Source of the DNA: Isoperla grammatica
Lineage: Eukaryota > Arthropoda > Insecta > Plecoptera > Perlodidae
Direction: 5' to 3'
DNA length: 64,000 bases
NCBI GenBank assembly: GCA_945910005.1
Contig: OX246739.1
Location: forward strand, 6,540,001-6,604,000
Position 1 is the stretch's first letter. Every line of letters begins with the position of its first letter. The notes beneath the pieces are model-generated. The model searched no databases. It saw only the letters and a program-made list of their open reading frames with translations, and was not told the origin of the DNA. The position numbers and the translations under genes are program-made. Below are positions 48,311-60,000 of this stretch, one piece after another.

Positions 48311-48540
48311 GAATGAAGATGATGGTAAAAATGACGATGCCAATGGCGATCAGGATGAAAATGGCAATGTCGATGACGATGAAGACGAAGGCAATTTCAT
48401 TCAAACTGACCATCAGCCACGGAGGAATCTGGCCGGGAATCTTCGCGAAAGGTCAACTTGGTAATCAAGCGTGGATATACTGGACATGTCGATGCTCGAA
48501 ATTCGAAAGTGATGTAGACAAATTCTCTTGATAGCGGTGA

Positions 48541-49459
48541 TAGGACTGCTGGGAATAGGCCACACAGCCACATAGGAAGAAACTTTTACACATTTACCAA
48601 GTCATAATATACGTAAGAAGGAAAGCGCCAACGAACCTGAAACAGTCGATACATGACCGAGACCCGGCTCAATGTTAGCTCATTCAGGAGGTCACCTGTT
48701 CGATTCCCGCTACTGCCAATCATCGCGTTAATCAACACCGACACGACGGAACAGCCCAATACAACAGTTCACATAGTTCATTTTGTATTAGTTTCAACTA
48801 CAATTAATTAATATTTATATAGTATTAACTATTAATTAATAATTGCATTTTATTAGCATTAGCCAGCGGGCCACAAAAGCCTACGCCTATTTTAATGTAA
48901 TATATATCAATATAAACGCATTTTGTATAGGCCTAATTCATTATTGTTATTTTTATCATGCAACATTTTGAAGAAGTTTATATTTCATCTTAAAGATGTT
49001 ACGAGTAATTGTATGTCCATCTCCTGTGCCATGCTATAAATTGTTGGCTACTGCAGTTGGGTTTCCTTTCTCCAGAGTGAAGAGGAGAAAGTCACAAGGA
49101 TACACAGTCATCCTTATTATCTCACGCTGCATTAAGCGAGTAAATACGCCTTTTAGTACCCCTGCTTTGCGATAGAGCGCTATAAATCCTCATCGGAAGT
49201 CACCAAGCTCATTTTCACTTCAATAACCGAGCTGTATGTGTGGGTGGGGCATCTACAACTAATCATGCAGGAATTTCTTAGAACAGTACAATCTAGTTCG
49301 AGAAGTGATACCGATTATATGTTAGTGCACATCCACATCCGTCTTCGAATGTACAAGTGCATTCACCAAAAAACAAACATTACATTTGTATACATTTTGA
49401 TTTTCCAAATTGTGGATTACTGCACCCATGGGGGTTGAAAAACACGAGTTGGGTCTTTC
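48541..49459. other. Intergenic with SINE-like scrap
   Basis: At 48668-48735 a tRNA-like fragment (GGCTCAATGTTAGC and B box TGTTCGATTCCC) is probably another SINE remnant. The rest is AT-rich with nothing recognisable. Confidence 0.45.
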
Positions 49460-49467
49460 ATGCGCAG

Positions 49468-50211
49468 CATAGGCGCCGACTTGTTAACATTTCAGGGGGG
49501 GCTCAGAAAGGACTCGCATAAAAACTAGGGTTACCATATTTCGAAATTCATATTAATATTATTATAATTCATATTCATATTATTAATATAATTCATATTA
49601 TCTATCGAGGAGAAAAAACACGGGTGGTTTGGGGGGCATGGCCCCCAATAATAGCGCCGCAGGCAAAATTTAAAAAAATCAGGCCTTTAGAGCGCGTTCT
49701 GAGCGTTTCAGAAAAAAATACCGTACTGAATGCAATACCGAAATACTGTCGTTTTTGTAGTGCAAAAACCAAAAAACCACCAGCAAAAATTAGAACGATG
49801 ACGAGAATTATTTAGTAATTAATTTTGGGGCTTAGGAAGTTGGGAGTAAGTAATTGGGATTCTACAAGATAATGCTTGCCTTCAATATCAGTTTTTTAAA
49901 TACTTGAACCTAATTTGCTTTTGGATTTTGATACCTGAGAACGTTCTGGACTGCAAGTATCTGATATTTAAAGCTAGAAATCACAATAATTTTAAATTTA
50001 AAATCAGAAAAACAGTAACAAAAAAATTAATTTAAATTGAGGGAATTATGACCTAATGACTAAATCGTTTTTATTTAATTTTATTATTATTATAATGAAC
50101 TTTCTCTTCAAACAAAAAAGTAAAAACTTCAAATCTCAGGGGGGGCTCAGCCCCCCCTGGGATTTGTCAGGGGGGGCGCTAGACCTCAAGCTCAAGTTGT
50201 CGGCGCCTATG
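49468..50211. mobile_element. hAT-type non-autonomous transposon with 8-bp target duplication
   Basis: A 744-bp element with perfect 13-bp inverted ends CATAGGCGCCGAC, flanked by a perfect 8-bp direct repeat ATGCGCAG (49460-49467 and 50212-50219). Subterminal CAGGGGGGGCT occurs near both ends in inverted orientation. The interior is AT-rich with no transposase frame; the 63-codon frame at 49624-49815 shows no known motif. The 8-bp duplication supports hAT. Confidence 0.9.
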
Positions 50212-50219
50212 ATGCGCAG

Positions 50220-52480
50220 TGTTCTCTAAAATTGAAAAAAGAACAAACACGTGTTCCTGATGATACTTTATATAGGTAATTTAATTGAGCACCGACTTGC
50301 AGTACACGTCGCGATGCCTTTGTTGTCGATTTAAACAAATACCGTAAGCTATTGCTATGAAGATATTTGATTTAATAACTAAAAATGCTTTGATCAGGGA
50401 AAAAAATATAGATTTTAAAAGTCATTCAACCTGCTTTTTCGCAGCGTGGTTTTCTGAGAGCACGTTATTCTTTCTAAGTAATCTGGGATAGTCATAGAGG
50501 GGTGGTTTTAGCTTTGTATAAATGGCGTAAGAAGGGGTGGCGGTGTCAGGGCACATCTCGGCATCCCCCCCCCCCCCCCCCGCAAAGAATACCTAGGTCA
50601 CGCTACTTGGGACGAGGTCAGAAGGTCAGTGAGTGACCGGTCACGCCCTCTTCTCGACCTGGAGTGTCGCTCCTTTCAACAACTGCTCTAACTAAGCTTC
50701 TTTAGCACATAATTCTATCATCTGCACCGATACCATGTTCGTGTGCTGAACATGTCCTACCGCCTACGTCATTGACACCTGAACTGCATCACTGTGCAAC
50801 AACACAGAACGAACATGCATATTATCATAGTTTCACTAGCCTACATACGAACACGATCACAAGGAGTTTTACGATGTCGATTGGTAAATTTATCGGTGAA
50901 AAGTGAGTGATCATGAGTTTGCTTCTGGCAACTCAACTTGACTAAATACATGGCCTGTGTAGCACATATATTGTCTACAGCTACAATCTTGGGCTTTTTT
51001 TTATTTTATTTGCTTATCCAATTTTATAACCTTGGCAATATAAAATTTACATTATCCGGGTTCCGGGTATATTTTCCTAACATGTACGGTCATCGGTGTG
51101 CGATATAAATAAATCAAGGGTAGGTGATTACATATATACTCATCTTTTATCCAATATGGTTACTGGCAGTTATTTGTTCTAACCAACCTATGTTGCCTAT
51201 TGGTGTGTAAGTTAGATTGAGCCAAAACATAAAATGGTCGATCCAGCCGTTGATTTACTTATGTCGGCAAGTAAATATATAATTATTATTATATTCAATG
51301 TTGGCGGATAAAATGTTCATGCACGTGATGCACATAAATCATAATGCTAATAAGGAAAGTGCCCAACAGAATTGTTCTGTTCAAGTATGCAAACAAACAA
51401 TTTAGAACTTAAGTTTTACACATAGTTGTAAAGAAAACCGTGGCAGCATCGAGAGCAATGTTGTTTGGGTCAGACTATATAGTGGCAAGTCAAAGTTATA
51501 TGGGTAGAAGGCAAAATGACATTGAAACCCTCGGCTTTCCCCCTCATCCCGTATCTACTAGATTCTATTTATTGAATTGACATCAATAGACACAATTAGA
51601 AAGTATGGTCAAGTGTTCGGTACGGGCTTGTGGAAGTAATCATGCGTACGCACAAGTCTCCACATGTAAGGGACACTATACGCACTAAAGAGTAATGTGT
51701 AACGGGTTATACCTTCAAGTTTCAGTCATGTACATCATAAAACATATTAGGAATACTATAACTACCATGGCAGCGAATATAACACGGCAAGACGAACACG
51801 ACATAAAATTCGAATACAAATAAGGTAGGTAAACGGTGAACCCTATAAGATCAAAACACTGCTGTAGAAAGTTTCGCATTTTGTGGTTCTATTAAAAAGT
51901 AATCTCAAGAAATGATAATTTAGCAAATTTACCTAAGCATAATTTTTTTTAGTTTTTCCCTTGTTTTTCTATTTTAAATTTCTGTGTAATATATTGTTCT
52001 GGAGGTACAAGAGGAAAACTTTCAATTTCGCCAGAAAAAATTACAGCCAAAATAAACTCCCAATTATACGGTATACATTGTGTAATGTGTAAAATTAATG
52101 GTGAGTTGTTTTGGATCGCTGGCTCCTCTGACTTCAGGGGCTCAACTAAAGTATACATTATTAATTTACATCTACTCCTTCAGTAAAATTCTTCATGACG
52201 AATGAATTAAATGAAAATAGGAAGACATCGCAATTAATATTGTCAGCTGACAAAGTGAATGTTAGACTGAGTAGATTGGAAGGACGCTAACGGAAGGAAC
52301 TTAGAAGTATGAATAGCAGGAAAGGAAGGTGCACATACACAGACACAGACAATGGACGAGCGTCGCGTACTATCACAATGTCAGGGCAAGAAGCGATTTG
52401 TTCGTTATGTCACTTTTCCCTTCCAGGAGGAAGAAGTGCGTTCATCATTAGTGTTTGACTTACGCAATGCTACGCCTTAT
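50220..52480. other. Intergenic, no gene recognised
   Basis: AT-rich. An 18-base C run lies near 50564, in a patch that resembles the GC-tract ends of the hAT-type elements. No coding-like frame. Confidence 0.4.
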
Positions 52481-52608
52481 TACCGATAGAGGTGGCTCAG
52501 CGCGGTAAGACGCGAGACTCTAATTTGAGAGGTCGCCGGTTAGACCCCAGTAACCGCCGGCAATCCCGGATGAAGTTTTCTCCGAGGTTTCTCACAGTCA
52601 CAAGTCTT
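52481..52608 (+). mobile_element. tRNA-derived SINE, head only
   Basis: Starts TACCGATAGAGGTGGCTCAG, then GCGAGACTCTAATTTGAGAGG, a degraded B box (CGGTTAGACCCC), GGCAATCCCGGATGAAG and a short pyrimidine-rich end. The SINE body seen at 30329 is missing. Confidence 0.75.
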
Positions 52609-54074
52609 GAGTCTCGTTTAAAATATTGTCTAAAATGACAATAACTCAATATTGTAATTTAATTTGCGTTTAAATTACTCATTAGACTATCTGAATTATG
52701 TTTGAATGAATATAATGCATAACCCAATATACGCAGCCCAAGTAAGGCTGTGTATTTATATTTCATTTGAATTCCGATATTCTTGCTTCGATTTATAGTT
52801 TCAATTAAATGTATTATAATTAATTCTCTACCTATATCCTATAATCTAGACCAATGTACAACTTGTTTGGCCCTCATTCACACAATTGTATTGTGATTTT
52901 CCTGCCCCATGGCAGGACAGGATGGCCAGTGTAGGGTTATGAACATGTCTGTTGAGTGAGCGCGAGCGGAGCAGCATTATTCAACGCCTGCAAGACAGAC
53001 CTAAGCAACCCGCTCTACTCCCGGCTTGGTTAGAATACAGCCAATGATACAGCTCTTCTCACGTGGGTCGCTGAACGCGACGATGTGTTTACGGCATAGG
53101 CTGCTCCAGTAGTAGTGTACGACGCATATATTTTAGTTTCTAGTCAATAACCAGAACCATTCAAAGACACGCCCATGTTTAAATGTGGCCCTTACGCATG
53201 AACGAGGGTTTGGCGACGTTTAGGTTACAAAATAACTCCTTTGTTGATTGACTTGATGTGTTTTAAAACTAACAATGTATCTTAAAGTGATTTAGGCGTA
53301 TATACGAAGTGCAGTCCACACCCCAATCCCCTTTCCTCCCCTTTCTCCTTTCCTCACGCGCCCTCCTACTTGCCCCTTTCCTCCAAAGAGCCCCCAATTT
53401 CATTTTCATAATTCACCCTCTCATCGTCTCGATTAGCCAAGTTGCAAAAATATGAGACGTTAAGCCCAAATATCAATCAATCTGCTTTGCGTGCATATAG
53501 CAAAGAATTTACCCAAATGAAAGATCATGAAGACAAGTACAGACTTACCATGCACTCGCATCGTACCCAGCTCGTTCTCTTGAGCCACGAGGCAATGTCC
53601 CAATATGTCCCAATACACACAAAAATTATGACTCCAATAATTTGAATATTGTGTTCTTATGATGATGATGTCTCGGGCAATCATGATGAGAAGAGTAAAT
53701 GTCGGAGAGGCTGACGAAGGTAGGAAGCCAAGAGGTATACCGAGGATACATGGACTAAGATAATCGGAACGATGAAGAATCGGAAATAAATGGATTGTAG
53801 CATGAGAGCATGCACAGGAACTGATGTATTAGTGCTGTTGAAGGCGACTCATAAACAAGATCAAGTTGTACAACGTGTTTTTGCAAACCAAACAACAGAT
53901 ATGTTTGTTTATCTCTAAACATACTGACCAAAAAATAACTTATATTATTTTCTCCTAAAGATCTCGAAGTATACTGCACATAAAAAATATCACAAGTTTT
54001 TGTTATCTTGGAGATGGAGGTGCATTCCAAGAAAACAGGCCCACACATACGAAATACAAAACATGGCATTGAGA
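52609..54074. other. Intergenic downstream of CHSY
   Basis: A strong pyrimidine tract at about 53318-53400. A short run at 53690-53755 (encoding GRKPRGIPRIHGLR) resembles a LINE 3' scrap. The CHSY 3' UTR must start at 54074, but no canonical poly(A) hexamer was found close by. Confidence 0.4.
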
Positions 54075-57000
54075 TCACGAAGGAGCTTTTTTACTTTTAT
54101 TCTTAGCAAATTGCATAACATTAGGATGACTGTAAATATAATCGGCTAACTGTGTGATGCCACCGTAAGTGTCCACCCTGGTCCCATGGCAGTTATACAG
54201 CTGCGCGGGATCAAGCTTGGGGTCGCACTCGACGATGTGGAACACGTGCACGAGGTGGGGGTCCGCCGCCCTGAACACCGTCAGATTAGAGGTGACGATG
54301 CGGTCAAACAGATCCACATCCTCCTTCCCCCACCCCCGTATCGACGTGTTGAGTCCGCCCACGCGTCGCAGGTCGGTCAGGTAGATGGCTGCGATACCGA
54401 ACCCGTACTGGCGCCAATACCCGCTGTCCTCGTTGACGACGAAGTGATTGGGTGACGCCGACATGCCCATGTGCGCGTACACCACAGTGGGGTCGTACTC
54501 GCTGTACACGATGGGGAAGTACGCCTGTTTCCCGCGTATCGTGTTGGCGCGTATTCTCTGCAGCGACGCCCGCGTGAAGACTATGTCCACGTCAACGAAG
54601 AAGAGCAGGTTCTGTGCGCGTGCGCACTGCGCTGCGCCCAGCTCCAGCGCCCTCGCGCGGGCGAACGGCTCCGACACGGGTACCACACGGATGGGCGACG
54701 AGGGGTAACGCGCACGAAGCGAATCTACCGCCCCTAATGTCTTATTAAAACTGTTTTCGTCTTTAGACGTGAACAACACGAGAGTAAGAGACACGTTTTC
54801 GTCGTTCTGCAAGCAAACTTCTTCGTAGAAAGATAGAAATCGTTTAAAAGTTTCGAAGCGACCGGATAGAGGAAGGATGAAGTTGATCAACTTGTCTTTG
54901 ACGCGGAATTGTTTGTGGTTGGATTTACGAGGTCGCAATAGTGACGGAAGGTTTTCGCCGATTTTAAGGAGGCCATCTTGAAACGCGTTTCTGATGGTGT
55001 TTTGTAAAGGTGCTGGCGTGTCTTCCTCAGTCGATTCTCTGTTCTCCTCTTCTTTCTCTTCTTCCACTTTGTCGTTGTGTTCGTCTTCTGCTGTTGGAAG
55101 CTGAACTTCAACACCTTCCAGAGTTTCACGGATCTCCAAGCCTGAAAAACGAGACTTTTTAAATAGATCGTCGAAAGTTTAGGTTAGACCGGGTTCGAAG
55201 GAACAAACATCCTTCTGACGACGTGAACACTGTTTTGAGTTGCATGTGTGCATCGCCTGTGTTGGTTTGGGACTTGTGGCAGGAGTAGCCTACGTGACGC
55301 TCTTCACTCAGCGTTAAATAAATCAATAAGACATAGTTTGAATAAGAAAGGGAACAACTTCGATCAAACCTATACATGAAAAAAGTAAATCTATTGTGTA
55401 TATTTTCTGGAACTTCAAAATAAACATTATGGAGTCGCTGGTCTAAACAGTTTAACCAGTGAAAGAATACTTGGCTGTATAATAGTTTATATTTTGTGGC
55501 TAGTATTTGAGAATTAACATTGGCATCAAGAAATGTAAACAGAATTGAAAAACAAAAATGATTGCAGTATATTAACACGTCATCGTTAATAAGTACCACT
55601 TTGTTCCATTAAGTAACATCTATAATAATACACCAATCCACTGTGATGAATCATAATGATTGAATTAGTTTATAATGAAAATTAAGATCTCCATTAGTGG
55701 CACTTTGAAGAAACCCGCTAAACAGAGCGCTCAATTAAACACAATAATGGAACTGAAATACGAAATGCAGTCCGCATTGGACTAATGATACCAGTGTAAC
55801 AAAGCTGCCTCTGTGTTTACCACGAAACAAGCAATATAATGTTTGTTTCAAAACTAAAATATTTTATAGTATTATACTACAAACTACACACGCTGGTTAT
55901 AGAAACCGTGTAGGGTACTTACAAACCTTTATATATATCTAATATTCACTGAAGGAAGATCGGCTCTCACACAGCTACGCTTAACAATGGAAATAAATAA
56001 ATATTATAATGTTGACAATGGCAAACGTCGTAGGTATCCTGTCTAGACTATTTACTAACTCACACTCAAGGTTATACACATAAAAGCGCAGTTCCAAGAA
56101 TCTCGTCTGTTCGTTTGCTTTAGTGTTTAGCGCGGGTTAGGGACACGAGTCACCCTTGTTGCTGTCTCGTGTGTTTGTTCTACAGACTGAGGCCACTGTT
56201 CGATGTAAGCAGGGCTGTGGGGGAACACAACCCAGACCCAGACAATCTATTTATTCTCTTCATTTCGATAACCTGTCATGTTCACTTTCAAGAAGGGTAG
56301 AAAGAAAACGATGGCGCTCCACTATTATGGGTTTCACTGCGAGCTGCGATCACCTCATGCTACGAAAACTCGTTTTTCTCACTAGCCCAGGCTGTACATC
56401 CCCTTGAGTTGCTAGCAGTTTTGGAACTGTTGATGGTGAGATAAGAATGCGCGGAAGAACTGTCATGTCCGATTAGTGCGGTTGATTGGAACATAGACAT
56501 AACTCTATGGATTGGAACTGGGAAGGTTGTTCAATTGTTATCTCAGACGGTCGGTTTCCAAAAACTATTTGCATTTTTGTTATTGAAGTCTGAGTGGATA
56601 CCAGGAAAACAATTAGCAACCCCCTGCCAGTCACCCCTTTGTGTTAGGAAAGATAATTTTTGCACCCGTTGAGTGGAGAGAGATTGAATAACAAGATAAT
56701 GCCACAAGGACTTGTTAATCTATAAGTGAACATAAAGAAGACTTTAGGGGGTACACAAACAGTCGGCAAATTGGAAACCGTGCCATTTTTCGCGCTCGCA
56801 GCTCTCAGTGAAACCCGTAATAGCGCGAAGGCAAAGTGATAAAACAGCCACGCTGACACTTCGGCCTTATGAATAGCGTCGATGTTCTCGTGTGTACTGG
56901 GCCTACGAGAGTTACCCCTTTAATTTAAGCAAACACAAAAGAGATTCACGTCCAGTGACCTCTGAGGGGAGACATCAGACATGGGCGCGCTCCCCGAAGT

Positions 57001-60000
57001 TTTAGTTGCTGCCAACCCCTGACAGCAGGGTTGTATGAATTAAGCGATGTCACTTTCAGTAATCTCAGCGAGTGTCTCCATCAGGAGAAAGGGTTGGTTG
57101 CTTTGTCAACGTTCGCAATGAGACAGGTGCTACAGTCATAGGCTAATTTGCAATCTTATCTGTCCTCGGCAAAATAGTGAAGGATTATGGTACGTTCCTG
57201 ATAAACCGAACCGGTTCTCATCCCTATGGACAGTGCCCAGTTGGAATAAAACGAATATTAGAGGTAGTTAAATACTTTCGTGGAAGACAACTTTATCTGA
57301 AGGGGAGTATTATCAGAAAACGAGTAGCCTGCACAAGGCAGTTTGAACGTTTACTATAGCTGACGCAGCTAAAGGCATATGCTGCTTGCTTACCTTCCTC
57401 AAACTACTGCTGGCAACAATAAAAACTGCTGGCTGCGAAGAGAAACACAGTTCAATTAACTGGAATTGAACCCCGTCCCCACCGCCACATTCCAATGTGA
57501 TCGACATTTTATGCAGCAATAAATCGCTATTTAATTTCCAGAACACAATATAATACAGACCTTTTTCACTTCATCCATGCAATTTTATCATTATCCTACG
57601 ATGCTTTACACCTTTAAGAAGAACTAATTGTATGCATTATCGATCTGTAAGCAAATACTATGTATAGATAGTTTAATATTCCCCATCATTTCTGAGAAAG
57701 TTGTCTGCTCAGAACAGAAGGCATACATCGTTATCACGACGATAACCCTGTCACAATCTTGTCTTGTTTTCTTTGTGTGCACCCACCAGTGAACTGTTGC
57801 TGGAGGTAGACATGCCTTCTCACTGGCACCGTCATCTTCCTACCCCGGTACTTCTTGTAGACTAGCAGAAGGTCTAGGATGTAGTCGGCCCCGTGTATAG
57901 GGTTGATACGGTGATAGCCGTACAGGATCTCCCGGTACTCGATCACGCGACCCCTCTGCTTCGAGAACATGTTGATCATGTCCATCACCTGGTGAGAAAC
58001 ACAGACATGAGAACATGAGACATGCGAACCCCACGGACCAGCACGGAGTCTGGGGCAGAGCCCCAGTCGGCATCAACAAAGTTATCAGCGCCAAATTGGA
58101 GATGCTTACTATACCTGTCCCGAAACAACCTGACCGATGCTTGTGTCATAGGCAAGTGATTTGTGGCCAACCAGCAACCCCAATTTCCAATACCGATCGC
58201 TGATTGGTCACGAATCACTCGTCTATGACGAAAGCATCGATAAGGTTACTACGGGACAAGTATATGAAATGTTACAGATCATAAAGTGTCACTGTCAGCA
58301 TGTTTTAGGGTTTGATATACCCCATAGGAGGGAGTTCAGAGACGTGTTTTAAATCATCATATTATCATTCTATATATTTTACTTTGTATGCAGACATATA
58401 ATTTGTATTTGTTTTTAAAATTTAAGCTTGTTAGCTGTTTACATTTTCGTTTGACACGTTTGTAAATCTAAGAATGTAAAATTACAAAACATATACGCGC
58501 CTTGTGCCTAAAAGGCAAAGTTTTGCATCAAGCACGGCTCATTCAAAGACTGTAATAACTAGTACTAATGATATAATAGAAGGCGAGTCCATGCAGACGC
58601 TGTTTCACAATAAACCTTTACGATGATTGACGGCGGTAAAGGCTACAGATGGCCGAGCCGCTTGAGCTGGCTAGTGTAAAACCGCGCACGTTGTAACAAC
58701 ATGGGGTTCGAACACGTGTCGAGGGGGAAGTGGAGAAGTCTACCTTCAGTCGTTGTATAACTAAACGTTTTGTTTTTAGATCGTAGCAGTAAAACGGACG
58801 ATAAAGGGTTTCACGATGTTTGTCTATATGCGAAGGATGTTGAAGTTGTATAACGACTGGCGAAACAATGTTTTGCGAGACTAATAATCTCAAATTAAAC
58901 TAACAACAAAATGGCGAATGTTATGTAATGAAATGATTGTATTATGGAAAACAATTTTAATAAAAAAAATTAAGATATGTTGCGCATCTTGACTGCATTG
59001 GATACAGTAATAAATATATACGTATCTAAACAATAACCAACTCTGTTATTGGGAACACTACTTCTGGGAAACGTTTCACTGTCTCAACTCAAGTGAATAT
59101 TATGTTTCAGCGGGGCAGACACAAGGGGCCATGCCCCATGTGTGTTTCAGTGGGGCAAATGCCAGAGGATATAATGGCCCATGTGTGTGGGCGTGTCACG
59201 TGAACAGGAAAGTGCGGCACTAAAGGTTACTGGACGCGGATTTGGGCGATGCGCGAATCAATAATAAACAAACTACGCCTCACCAGAGCACAAACAAACA
59301 TGAACGAAGATGTTGAACCGACGTGTCGGTACATCACAACCAATAATAAACCACTTTCTTTTACCACATTATTAAATTGTTCATGTTTACGGGGTAGGTG
59401 CATAACTGCATATTAAAACCGGTCAAAGTTAGTCTACAAGGCAGGACATTGAAGAAAAGGAAGACAACAAAGATAATGATGTGTGATATTCTGCCCTAAT
59501 AGGCAACTGTACCGAGCAAGACAAACATGTGCAAGTTCAATACCGTTTTTATGTTACGATATCTTCAACAATTTTTGGTGCATAATTTTTTTGTGCCCCG
59601 GTACAAAACTCTTGTTTATACCGGTGCACGAACAATTCGTATACATACACGGAAAACTATCGATGATTGACTATTTCTTTATATAAATAAACTTAATCTT
59701 TTAAACAATAGGTGTGCTTACGCAATATTTAAAATATGAACCTTCAAAGATTTATTTTGCTCGCATACTGCAGAGTTTCATCAATGTACAACGTTCGGGG
59801 TCCAATCGTTTTTTGTTTGTTTTAACGATGCTTCTTCGCACGTCTATTTTTATGCACATTTAAGGAAAACAAAAATACGGGATGAACAGCTGTGAGCTCA
59901 GTATAGTCAGTATAACCACAGGGCACAGATACAATTGGGCTAGCTTTTTACACACCGTTTGCACTCCCATCATAATTCCTAAAAATTGCGGACAGCTTGC

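Noticed and set aside
46479..48413. 644-aa hydrophobic frame on minus strand
   Set aside because: Complement of the same minisatellite; the poly-Ile/Phe/Leu pattern is the antisense of GAT/GAA codons.
46492..48531. 679-aa basic frame (KKRIRIKMTM repeats)
   Set aside because: Generated by the 30-bp minisatellite; an endless Lys/Arg/Met/Ile repeat with no domain. Listed only as a repeat.
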